9,457 bases of DNA from Candidatus Omnitrophota bacterium. GTDB taxonomy: Bacteria > Verrucomicrobiota > Verrucomicrobiia > Limisphaerales > UBA1319. Position 1 is the first letter of the stretch, and every line of letters begins with the position of its first letter. This document shows positions 1 to 6,993 of the stretch, piece by piece. Position numbers and translations under genes: made by a program. Location of the stretch: positions 1-9,457 of the forward strand of contig JAMCZD010000404.1 of assembly GCA_023473405.1 (NCBI GenBank), in the 5' to 3' direction. The notes beneath the pieces were generated by a model. The model was not told the DNA's origin and searched no databases. It saw only the letters and a list, made by a program, of their open reading frames with translations.

Positions 1-457
1 TCCATAGGTTCTTGTAGCCGGCCTTGACGCTGAATCTAACCGAGGCGGCGGTGCCGTCTACGTTCCTATCAAGCCCGATAACGGCGCTGAACGTCTTTGC
101 CCGTTTCGGCAGCGAGACCCGCAGGGTGCTTTGCGAGTTGACGCCGATCCCGTGTCGGTAGGTCTGGTCGCCCAAACGAAGAGGACCGCCGGCCGCGCAC
201 CGGCCGATCTTCGTGTCGCCGGCGATATCTTCGTGAACAATCGACAGCCTGGGGCCGGACGGGAGGGCGCCTGATTGCTCCGAGAAACAGGCCTCGGCCC
301 ATTGGCGGTTGAATGAAACCTCAGCGTCAGCGTTGGCCGCCTTGGCTCCCATGGATAGGGAGATTACGGCGAGAAGGGCTATTGATAAGGGCAGGCTGTG
401 GAAAGCCTCACTACCTCGATGGGCAGGGCGGGCACCGCCGTGCCGTCCTGAAAACAA
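1..457 (-). CDS. Secreted NPCBM/NEW2-domain protein, N-terminal part (runs off left edge)
   Basis: Read on the minus strand, the frame gives a hydrophobic signal-peptide-like run (LPLSIALLAVISLSMGAKA, about 397 to 338), then a segment matching the NPCBM/NEW2 carbohydrate-binding module: 'LGDQTYRHGIGVNSQSTL' followed by 'TFSAVIGLDRNVDGTAASV'. The HGIGV and aromatic/Asp pattern is characteristic of this beta-sandwich module, which usually sits at the front of secreted glycoside hydrolases; any catalytic domain lies outside the window. The start is uncertain. ATG at 352 would cut off the hydrophobic run. TTG at 457 keeps it behind an Arg/His-rich leader and is used here. An in-frame ATG at 613 also exists, but the extra residues come from an inverted-repeat element, so I do not favour it. 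No start has a Shine-Dalgarno site. It follows the URO-D-like gene on the same strand and may be co-transcribed with it. Domain call is fairly sure; substrate is unknown. Confidence 0.78.
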   Translation of the reverse strand, partial: MFSGRHGGARPAHRGSEAFHSLPLSIALLAVISLSMGAKAANADAEVSFNRQWAEACFSEQSGALPSGPRLSIVHEDIAGDTKIGRCAAGGPLRLGDQTYRHGIGVNSQSTLRVSLPKRAKTFSAVIGLDRNVDGTAASVRFSVKAGYKNLW

Positions 458-471
458 GCTGATGTAGCTGT

Positions 472-603
472 TCAGGTGTGGGGTAGGCCTCCGGTCTGCC
501 GGTTTGGGGAGCCTCTGGCTCCCAGTTTTCAGGAGTGTCGATAATTCGGGCCGGAGGCCCGAGGAACTGGCAGAACGGAGGTCTGCCCCACAGTCCCACC
601 TGA
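472..603. repeat. Long imperfect inverted repeat with two inner hairpins
   Basis: The outer arms 479-504 and 565-590 pair at 22 of 26 positions. They are extended by a perfect 7-base pair (472-478 with 597-603), leaving a 6-base bulge at 591-596. Between the arms lie two further perfect hairpins with three-base loops: 507-523 (7-base stem) and 546-562 (7-base stem). The whole can fold into a branched structure on either strand. The pattern of a 'CAGACCTCCGTTCTGCC'-type arm with inner GC hairpins resembles repetitive intergenic elements I associate with Verrucomicrobia, but copy number cannot be seen here. It lies 65 bases after the stop of the URO-D-like gene and before the NPCBM gene, so it could end or attenuate transcription; there is no T-run, so it is not a classical terminator. 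Confidence 0.75.
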
Positions 604-667
604 GCAGTTGCATGCTGGTTATCATAAGTGTCATGATTACATCGGTTTTCTACTTCACGCGACAATT

Positions 668-1903
668 TTATTGGATGGGATATTTGCCATACTCCAGAAC
701 GGCGTCCGCCATGCCGAGGATGTTTGCAGGGGGGACGCCATATTGGATATTGTGAACCTGGGAGAAGACGAAGCCTCCTCCCCTGGCAAAGGCGCGAATT
801 CGCTCCCTTGCCTGGTTGCGGACTTCGTCGATGGTGCCGTTGGGCAAGACCGTTTGAGTGTCAATCCCGCCTCCCCAGAAGACGATTCTGTTCCCAAATC
901 TTTGCTTTAATTCGAGCGGGTCCATCCTGGCCGCGGTTGCCTGCACGGGGTTGAAAATGTCCACTCCAGCTTCGATAAAGTATTCGATCAGGTTAAAGTT
1001 GGAGCCGCAGCTATGATAGAAGGTTTTTGCCCTGGAGTGTTTATGGACGTAATCGTTCATGAGCTTCATGTTGGACACATAGAGTTCCGAAAAGATTTCC
1101 GGATTGAATAGCTCGCCTTTTTGCGTGCCGAAATCGGTGCCGGAAATGAAAATGGTATCGATATAATCACCGACGGCCTGGAGATATAGCTCCAGGTTTT
1201 GAACGGCTCTTTCGGCCGTGGCCCGAAGGATGGCAAGCGCGTATTGCTTATCGGTCAGCAACAGGCAAAGCCAGTCGGTGATGGTATGCCCGGCGAAGAT
1301 GCCGTTGGAACCGAGCATGCCTTTAAGAAAACCGCCGTGAATCGAGTATTGGGTGGTTTCATGCAAAAGACGCGCGTTATCCTGCAGCTTGCCGAGGTGT
1401 TCATCCGTATACAGTGGTATGGAATTTTGCCATGCCTCGGGGTCCATCCTCACCACCTTTTCCGACATCAGGGTCACGCAGGCCCGCTCGAAATAGAGTC
1501 CGTTCGGCGGCATGTAAGCCAGCGGCATCCCCTTTGAATCCTTGATGTAGATATAGCCGCGCTCATCCGTTACCGGGCTAAAGTCTCCGGGCATAAGGAC
1601 CGGGTTGCCAAGCCCCGTTTTCCATGGTTTCCAATCCTTGTTTTCCAAGCCCCACGCTTCCGATGGGTTTTCCAGCTCGATAACGTCGCAATGAAGCCGG
1701 TGGCGAACCGGTTCGTCGACACGCGCGACCATTCCAAATTGTTCGTACACCGTCGGGATTCCGCAATCAATCCCGAGACGGCGGAGCAAGTCAACGTAAG
1801 CGTCGATGCAAATCCCGGTCACTTTCGTGCCGCCAATATCGATGGGGACCCGGTCTGGTTCCTGAAAATTAATGGCTTTCCAGACTCGTTCGCGTGAGGT
1901 CAT
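668..1903 (-). CDS. Uroporphyrinogen decarboxylase family (URO-D/MtaA-like) protein
   Basis: A 411-residue protein of the URO-D superfamily, TIM-barrel proteins that include heme HemE and the zinc-dependent corrinoid methyltransferases MtaA/MtbA. It opens with 'MTSRERVWKAINFQEPDRVP', the usual start of the methyltransferase-like branch. Residues 296-300 read YHSCG, where His297 and Cys299 fit the zinc-binding H-x-C motif of MtaA. Later come 'FWGGGIDTQ' (about 343-351) and 'HNIQYGVPPANILGM' (from 384), both conserved in this branch. The H-x-C motif argues against HemE and for a methyl-transferring or demethylating enzyme acting in the cytoplasm; the methyl donor is unknown. ATG at 1903 is the start because an in-frame stop lies 21 bases upstream; no Shine-Dalgarno site is visible. 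Homologues in this phylum often neighbour glycan-degradation genes, and here an NPCBM protein follows. Family assignment is firm, reaction is not. Confidence 0.9.
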   Translation of the reverse strand: MTSRERVWKAINFQEPDRVPIDIGGTKVTGICIDAYVDLLRRLGIDCGIPTVYEQFGMVARVDEPVRHRLHCDVIELENPSEAWGLENKDWKPWKTGLGNPVLMPGDFSPVTDERGYIYIKDSKGMPLAYMPPNGLYFERACVTLMSEKVVRMDPEAWQNSIPLYTDEHLGKLQDNARLLHETTQYSIHGGFLKGMLGSNGIFAGHTITDWLCLLLTDKQYALAILRATAERAVQNLELYLQAVGDYIDTIFISGTDFGTQKGELFNPEIFSELYVSNMKLMNDYVHKHSRAKTFYHSCGSNFNLIEYFIEAGVDIFNPVQATAARMDPLELKQRFGNRIVFWGGGIDTQTVLPNGTIDEVRNQARERIRAFARGGGFVFSQVHNIQYGVPPANILGMADAVLEYGKYPIQ

Positions 1904-2003
1904 ATGTTCGATGGTTTGATGTTAAATGAGACTTCTCCATCGCCCTGCGCACCCTCGATTCCTTGAGTTTACTTTAATTTGGATAATGTCCGACCTTGGC
2001 AAG

Positions 2004-2090
2004 CTCAGGCAATGAGCGACCGGGATATCCGTCCCCGGTCGCCTGCCTTTTAAACTCGCACAGGTCCCGCGTCGGGACTCATTGCCTGAG
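2004..2090 (-). other. Three-way-junction-like RNA structure over the stop codon of the giant gene
   Basis: Three nested perfect stems occupy the 3' end of the 1213-residue gene and the gap after it. Outer stem: 2004-2016 pairs with 2078-2090, 13 of 13 (CTCAGGCAATGAG and its exact complement). Inside are two hairpins abutting the outer stem: 2064-2069 with 2073-2078 (6 pairs, 3-base loop) and 2016-2024 with 2034-2042 (9 pairs, 9-base loop). Bases 2043-2063 are unpaired. The last codons and TGA stop of the giant gene (2079-2081) lie in the 5' strand of the outer stem. It could be a factor-independent 3' end, an mRNA-stabilising structure, or a protein-binding site. There is no U-run on the minus-strand transcript, so a standard intrinsic terminator is unlikely. 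The rest of the 1904-2078 gap shows no other clear element. Confidence 0.6.
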
Positions 2091-5000
2091 TCGATAAAAC
2101 TTTTGCCCCTCTGTGGGCGTAATCGTCTGCGGGCTGAGTGCGCCGGCGATATCGGTCCAAGGACCAGTGACTTGGTCTGAGAATTGGAGGGTGCCGTCGC
2201 CCGTCCAGGAAAGGACGATATTATTACCTTGACGATCGATATTCAAACGGCCCAGTTGCGCCTGCGATTTTTGAATGGTCATTCCATAGAGCACAATGAC
2301 GCCGGTAGTGTTCATGGTGCCGTTGACGGTTCCGTTGGCAACCGGGACTTGCTGATAATACATGGTATTGGCAGACGTGAACATGCCGCCACCGGTAAAC
2401 GGGGTGGGTGAGAGGTCGCGGAAGAAGCCGCCGGCGTAGCCGTAGTAGAAATATAGATCGACATAGGGCACCGCACCCAGACCACTGATGCTGAAGTCGG
2501 CCGAGCCGCGGTATAAGCCAGGAACGGTTTCCTCGAGGTTGTTATCGACCCAGATAGCGATGTAATCCCCCAGCAAGGCGGCGGGTGCGGCGGGATCGGA
2601 ACCCGTTCCCACGGCGTCGCCGGTTACGGGGTAGATGGTGAAGCTGGCGGTTGTTGGATCACCGAGGGAATTGAGCAGATTGGTGCCGCCTACGCGGAGC
2701 GTGTCAATCCGGGTAACCCCATCGGGATCGCGTGAGTCGGCGACAATGCCGTTGAAGACGCGCCAACCACCCGCGGCGCCGGCCCCATCATAGGTTGGAC
2801 CAATGTCATCGGGGGGCGCCGGTATGGGACTCGCGCCATTGAAATCGAGATTTATGATCACCGCGGCCTTTGCCTCGTCCACAACGACGAAGCTGAACTC
2901 ATTGGTTTGGAGGACGGTTGGAGCGGCATTGTTGCCGTAGACAATTCGCACCGTATTTGTGGACCCTTGCGCCCAAGGGGTGGACGGGGAGTAAGCAACG
3001 GTGGTAAGGGTTGAACCCGACGGTTTGCTGACGGTAGCGGCGACTGTGTCACCGTTCACCAGGAGTTGGACCGAGTCAGGAACGACCTGGGTGACGTTAT
3101 CTTCCAATTCAACAGTGATGCCGGCGGGATTTCTCGTTAGGCCCGTGGGCGAGGCCGATTTGACAAACGGTTGAGGCAGGGCCTCTTGAATGGTCATCCC
3201 GTATAGAACGATTGTTCCGGCCGTTTGCATCACGCCGTTAACAACTCCATTGGTTACGGGAACCTTGGCGTAATACATCGTGCCTGCTGGCGTGAATATC
3301 CCGCTGCCGGCAAACGGGGTGGGCGTAGCCCCTGGAATGAAGGTGCCGGTCATGCCCGGGTGCCCGTAGTAGAAATAGAGATCGACATAGGGAACCGACC
3401 CCAAACCGCCGATGGTGAAATCCGCCCTTCCTCGGTAAACCCCGGGGACAGTCTCCGGAAGGGAATTATCCACCCAGATACAGATGTAATCACCAAGCAA
3501 CGCAGCTGACGAGGTGGGGTCGGTGGTGGGGGTTCCGGGACCCCATACATCGCCTGTGACAGGCGAGATCGTGAAGCTGACGCTGGTAGTGTCACCCAGG
3601 GAATTCAACAAATTGGTGCCGCCTACCGTGAGCGTATCCAGCCGTACCTCATCGGGGCCGCGGGAATCGGCGAGAATACCGTTGAATACGCGTCCACCTC
3701 CCGCGGCGCCGACGCCGCTGTAGGTCGGGCCAATTTCATCCGGAGGAGCCGGGATCGGGCTTGCCCCATTGAAATCGAGATTGATGGTCGCGGCAGCCAG
3801 CGGGACGTTCAAGGCGACAAAGGAAAAACTGTTCGACTGCACCAGGGGGATCGTGCCGTTGTCGGCAAAGATGACTTGGAACAGGTTCGTCAAGCCTGGC
3901 GCCCAGTCGTTGGTGGGCGCATAAGTAACGGTGGTGATCAACGAACCCGCGGGTTTGTCGACCGCCGCCGCCACGGCTTGCCCGTTTACCAGCAGTTGGA
4001 CGCTGCTGGGAACGACCTGCGTGATATAATCCTCCAACTCGATGACGATGGGAGTATTGGTCAGGACTTCATTGCCGAACGGCGAAGCGGACTTGACAAA
4101 TGGTTGCGGCAACGGGCTTTGAATCGTCATGCCGTATAGCGTCGCCAAGGAACCGCTGCCCATGGTCCCGCTGACGCTTCCATTCGAGACCGGGATTTTG
4201 GCAAAGAACATCGTATTGGCGGACGTGAATATTCCCTTGCCGGCAAATGGTGTGGGCGATGACCCGGGAATGCTAAAGCTTCCGGCGCCGTAGTAGAAGT
4301 ACAGATCAACCACCGCCGCCGTTCCCAAACCGTTGATGGTGAAATCGGCCATCCCGGTCATCTGCGCGCCCGTGCCTACCGCAATAAAATCGCCAAATAA
4401 AGCGGCGCTCGCGGTCGGATCAGTCCCCGCCGAAGGATTATCTCCGGATACCGGGGCGATGCTGAACCCGACCGTCGTGGCGCCGCCGATCGAGTTCACC
4501 AGGTTGTTGGTGGTGACGGTGAGATTGTCGTCATCGGTCCCGTCCGGGAGCTGGCTGTTCGCCAGAACACCGTTCCAGGCGTTGCCACCGCCCGCCGCGC
4601 CTTGCCCGACAAATGTGGGGCCCGGGTTACGAACAGCAGGAACGTTCCGGGCGCCGGTGAAGTCGAGGTTGACGGTCATCGCGGCGAGGGCTTCGTTCTG
4701 GACGACAAATGAAAAGTCGTTCGTCTGCGTAACCGGCGGAGCCGAGTTATCGCCAAAGACGATACGGTAGCTATTGGTGGAACCGGGGGTCCAATTGACG
4801 GGCGGGGTGTATGTGATCGTGGTGATCGATGAACCTGCCGGCTTGCTGGTCGTGGGCGTCACCGTCTGCCCGTTGATCAAGAGTTGAACCGAACCGGTAT
4901 CCACCTGGGTAACGTAATCCTCCAATTCGACCGTGACGGTGGCGTTGGCCTTGACTTCTCCGTCGCTGGGAGAAGCCGATTTAACGACCGGATGCGGCGG

Positions 5001-5720
5001 CGGTTTTTGTATCGTCAATCCCTCCCAAACGGTCACGGGAGCGCCGGCACCCATGATGCCGGTAACCGTTCCGTTGGTTACCGGTGCCTTTGCAAACAAC
5101 ATGGTGTTGGCCGGGGTGAATATCCCGTTAGCGGTGAACGGCGTAAGAGTGGCGCCAGGAACCACGAACTGCGCCGCTCCTTCCCGGTAGTAGAAATAGA
5201 GATTCACATACGGCGCCGCTCCCAGACCGCTAATGGTGAAATCGGCGGAACCACGATACAGGCCGGGAACGGATTCCGGCAGGGTGTCATCCACCCAAAC
5301 CGCCAGGTAATCGCCAAACAGGGCATCGGCCGCGTTGGGATCGGTGGTCGTGGTGACCGAATCGCCCGTCACGGGCGAGACGGTGAAGCTTACCGTGGTG
5401 GTGGAACCGAGGGAGTCGAGCAGATTCTCGCCGCTTACCGTGAGCGTGCCAATTCGTGTCACCCCATCCGGGTCGCGGGAGTCAGCCACAATGCCATTGA
5501 ACACGGTACCGCCTCCCGCGGCGCCGACCCCTTGATAGGTCGGGGCAATTGCATCCGGGGGAGGCGGGATTGGGCTTGCCCCATTGAAATCGATATTAAT
5601 TATCTCGGCCCCCTGGTTGTCGGCGGCCAAAGCCTCGCTGGACGAAACGCCCCCGCCGAACAAGGCCAGGCTCGTTACCAGGACCGCGAGTTCCATCAAA
5701 GACTTGTGCGAACTAATCAT
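2079..5720 (-). CDS. Giant secreted tandem-repeat protein (A-B-A-B-A-B-A plus C-terminal tail)
   Basis: A 1213-residue exported protein of unknown function. After a signal peptide (residues 1-33, hydrophobic core 'LAVLVTSLALFGGG', Ala-rich cleavage region) come four copies of a roughly 200-residue A domain (about 38-244, 347-540, 643-851, 953-1155). Each has an '(I/V)NLDFNGAxxxP' opening, 'GAAGG', 'VFNGI', 'LLNSLG', 'LFGDY', 'DFTISGLG' and 'VDLYFYYG'. Between them sit three 101-102-residue Ig-like B domains (245-346, 541-642, 852-952) with 'VKSASP', 'VELEDYVTQV', 'SVQLLVNGQ' and 'FSFVV'. The last 58 residues ('LSWTGDGTLQFSDQ' to 'FYRLRQ') match a tail common on secreted verrucomicrobial proteins. 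There is one cysteine in the whole chain, fitting an extracellular protein. ATG at 5720 is chosen over the upstream in-frame ATG at 5762 because it has an AAGGA site six bases ahead and places the signal peptide at the terminus. The pseudopilin gene lies 78 bases upstream. A surface adhesin or matrix protein is a guess. Confidence 0.93.
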   Translation of the reverse strand: MISSHKSLMELAVLVTSLALFGGGVSSSEALAADNQGAEIINIDFNGASPIPPPPDAIAPTYQGVGAAGGGTVFNGIVADSRDPDGVTRIGTLTVSGENLLDSLGSTTTVSFTVSPVTGDSVTTTTDPNAADALFGDYLAVWVDDTLPESVPGLYRGSADFTISGLGAAPYVNLYFYYREGAAQFVVPGATLTPFTANGIFTPANTMLFAKAPVTNGTVTGIMGAGAPVTVWEGLTIQKPPPHPVVKSASPSDGEVKANATVTVELEDYVTQVDTGSVQLLINGQTVTPTTSKPAGSSITTITYTPPVNWTPGSTNSYRIVFGDNSAPPVTQTNDFSFVVQNEALAAMTVNLDFTGARNVPAVRNPGPTFVGQGAAGGGNAWNGVLANSQLPDGTDDDNLTVTTNNLVNSIGGATTVGFSIAPVSGDNPSAGTDPTASAALFGDFIAVGTGAQMTGMADFTINGLGTAAVVDLYFYYGAGSFSIPGSSPTPFAGKGIFTSANTMFFAKIPVSNGSVSGTMGSGSLATLYGMTIQSPLPQPFVKSASPFGNEVLTNTPIVIELEDYITQVVPSSVQLLVNGQAVAAAVDKPAGSLITTVTYAPTNDWAPGLTNLFQVIFADNGTIPLVQSNSFSFVALNVPLAAATINLDFNGASPIPAPPDEIGPTYSGVGAAGGGRVFNGILADSRGPDEVRLDTLTVGGTNLLNSLGDTTSVSFTISPVTGDVWGPGTPTTDPTSSAALLGDYICIWVDNSLPETVPGVYRGRADFTIGGLGSVPYVDLYFYYGHPGMTGTFIPGATPTPFAGSGIFTPAGTMYYAKVPVTNGVVNGVMQTAGTIVLYGMTIQEALPQPFVKSASPTGLTRNPAGITVELEDNVTQVVPDSVQLLVNGDTVAATVSKPSGSTLTTVAYSPSTPWAQGSTNTVRIVYGNNAAPTVLQTNEFSFVVVDEAKAAVIINLDFNGASPIPAPPDDIGPTYDGAGAAGGWRVFNGIVADSRDPDGVTRIDTLRVGGTNLLNSLGDPTTASFTIYPVTGDAVGTGSDPAAPAALLGDYIAIWVDNNLEETVPGLYRGSADFSISGLGAVPYVDLYFYYGYAGGFFRDLSPTPFTGGGMFTSANTMYYQQVPVANGTVNGTMNTTGVIVLYGMTIQKSQAQLGRLNIDRQGNNIVLSWTGDGTLQFSDQVTGPWTDIAGALSPQTITPTEGQKFYRLRQ
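2256..5609 (-). repeat. Tandem domain repeats coding for 3.5 A-B units
   Basis: DNA units, in transcription order: A1 5609-4989, B1 4988-4683, A2 4682-4101, B2 4100-3795, A3 3794-3168, B3 3167-2865, A4 2864-2256. A1 and A4 share the same residues over 'VFNGIVADSRDPDGVTRI', yet their codons differ at many third positions, so the copies are old and held similar by selection on the protein rather than by recent duplication. A3 and A4 are the closest pair by eye. A2 is the most divergent: it is shorter (194 residues against 203-209) and lacks the 'WVDxxLPExVPGxYRG' loop present in the other three. Confidence 0.9.
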
Positions 5721-5733
5721 GGGTTTTCCTTTT
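5721..5733 (-). promoter_or_regulatory. Ribosome binding site deciding the start of the giant gene
   Basis: Minus-strand AAAAGGA precedes ATG 5720, with AAGGA at 5731-5727 and a six-base spacer. It is the best Shine-Dalgarno match in the window and sets the start inside the longer open frame that begins at 5762. Confidence 0.75.
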
Positions 5734-5798
5734 GTTGCCTGAGTTGAAACGGTTTGACTCACAACGACACGCCAATGAAATCCTTCGTTCCTGGCAGA

Positions 5799-6587
5799 TC
5801 ACCAGGCGCCGCGATACCGGCCGTCCACCGACCAGGTCCAATAAATTTGCTTCATCGAGTCGATCTTCTTCCAGGATACCGAGCCATCGAGCAGGCCGAC
5901 GTTGCCGCCCTCGGCTCCCATCTTTTTCGAGGTCTGACCCTCCGACGGCATGATCCACGCCGAACCATTGCGTTTGGCCGCGCCGTATCTCGTGTGCGGG
6001 GCCATCACGGCGCGGTCCGCGCCATAATTGGCCCAGTTATTCGGATCGCTAAACAGGACCAATTGGTCCACCGCCACTATCCGGCTGTCGTTACGTTCCG
6101 GGAGATCGGTGGTCTTGATCGGGGATTTCCAGCCTGACTCGGGCGGCATGGTTCGCCCCCCCTGGTAGTGGTAGCCAATATAATAACCGTAACCGGTCTC
6201 GTAACGTCCGTCCGCCCGATCGGTAATTCCGGGCAAGGTAAACGGATAAACGTTCGGGCAATCAAATACCTTCTCCCCAAATTGATTGCTGATCGAGATA
6301 TACATGGTCGTCGCAATGCTCATGATGTACGAATCCCCCGCATCCCGAATCCCGCTGAATACTTTTTCCTCGTTATCGAGGGCATAGGTGAGCGTAGCCA
6401 GTCCTAACTGGCGCAAGTTGCTTACGCAATTGGTGCGCTTGGCCCTTTCCTTGGCTGTGGATAAGACCGGCAACAACATGCCCGCCAGAATGGCAATGAT
6501 GGCTATAACGACCAACAGTTCAATAAGCGTAAATCCGCCCCGGGAAATCCTTGGTCGAACCTTCTGAACAAGACGGAAGGAGTTCAT
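5799..6587 (-). CDS. Type II secretion-style pseudopilin (prepilin N-terminal methylation domain protein)
   Basis: A 262-residue protein with a class III prepilin leader: a positively charged 18-residue leader ending Arg-Gly-Gly, then 'FTLIELLVVIAIIAILAGML' as the cleavage site and membrane helix (residues 19-39, Glu23 being the +5 glutamate). A prepilin peptidase would cut after Gly18 and methylate Phe19. The following 'AKRTNCVSNLRQLGLA' is the usual alpha-helical continuation in the G/H-type pseudopilins abundant in Planctomycetes and Verrucomicrobia. The C-terminal 'GGNVGLLDGSVSWKK' corresponds to the H-X9-DG processing-associated segment, with Asp-Gly at 234-235; the position of the usual His is Gly here. 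ATG 6587 is preferred to an in-frame TTG at 6599; neither has a good ribosome site. It lies directly upstream of the giant secreted protein, suggesting a joint role in export or surface assembly. Confidence 0.93.
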   Translation of the reverse strand: MNSFRLVQKVRPRISRGGFTLIELLVVIAIIAILAGMLLPVLSTAKERAKRTNCVSNLRQLGLATLTYALDNEEKVFSGIRDAGDSYIMSIATTMYISISNQFGEKVFDCPNVYPFTLPGITDRADGRYETGYGYYIGYHYQGGRTMPPESGWKSPIKTTDLPERNDSRIVAVDQLVLFSDPNNWANYGADRAVMAPHTRYGAAKRNGSAWIMPSEGQTSKKMGAEGGNVGLLDGSVSWKKIDSMKQIYWTWSVDGRYRGAW

Positions 6588-6993
6588 AAAGAGTATCAAT
6601 GCTTTACGGCCGTGCGATCATCGTCTTTTACCGTATTTTGAGGCGAAGCCGCTGGTTCGCGGATTGCCTTTTCCACGATGCATCAAACCTTCGAGCAACC
6701 GTGATTTTCATGCTCACGCTGCCTTTCGTGGTTCCTATCCACTCTGATTTTGGCCAGTAAGGTTGCTTATTATTGCTTCATCTTATGGGATTGGTCCTCG
6801 ATGAAAGCTCCCATTTTTTCCCATAAACCTTTCACTTTTCCGTTTTTTAGCCGTCGGATGAGCCGCGAGCGTAGACCTCCGAATCTGCTGTGTCGCGGGT
6901 TTATAACCCGCATCGTGTTGGGTCGGCGAACGTTCTGCCGATTTAGAAATCGGCGATACAGCAGGTTAGGAAACCTGTATAGCTTGTCCGAAT
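6588..6993. other. Gene-free region between the regulator and the pseudopilin
   Basis: About 400 bases with no convincing gene on either strand. The half nearest the regulator (6885-6977) is a multi-hairpin repeat, listed separately. The half nearest the pseudopilin (6600-6880) has short T-runs (6815-6820 and 6843-6848 on the plus strand) but no paired stem next to them and no promoter I can defend. The promoter of the pseudopilin gene should lie here. Confidence 0.6.
6885..6977. repeat. Nested multi-hairpin intergenic repeat
   Basis: An outer stem (6885-6896 with 6953-6964, 11 of 12 Watson-Crick plus one G-U) encloses two perfect hairpins: 6895-6901 with 6905-6911 (7 pairs, 3-base loop) and 6937-6944 with 6947-6954 (8 pairs, 2-base loop). 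A third hairpin follows at 6962-6967 with 6972-6977 (6 pairs, 4-base loop). The stems share a few edge bases, so alternative folds compete. It begins 17 bases after the stop of the AraC-type gene and could serve as its 3' end. The 'GCCGATTT...AAATCGGCGATACAGCAGGTT' pattern looks like an interspersed verrucomicrobial repeat, from memory rather than a search. Confidence 0.75.

Noticed and set aside
1904..2003. Possible promoter for the URO-D-like gene (TTGCCA followed at 17 bases by AATTAA)
   Set aside because: The -10 match is poor and no second sequence supports it.
2016..2050. Plus-strand intrinsic terminator (GC stem followed by CTGCCTTTT)
   Set aside because: The T-run is short and offset from the stem, and no plus-strand gene leads into it; the stem fits better as part of the branched structure at 2004-2090.
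2256..5609. CRISPR-like or satellite repeat array
   Set aside because: The period is about 900 bases, the copies differ at third positions, and the whole array is one reading frame: protein domain duplication, not a nucleotide array.
4884..5747. 287-codon open frame on the plus strand opposite the giant gene
   Set aside because: It mirrors the repeat structure of the minus-strand gene, has no recognisable domain, and the minus frame is clearly the coding one (signal peptide, repeated domains, ribosome site).
6628..6711. 27-codon minus-strand small frame beginning MKITVARR before the pseudopilin
   Set aside because: No convincing ribosome site, no family, and short enough to occur by chance.
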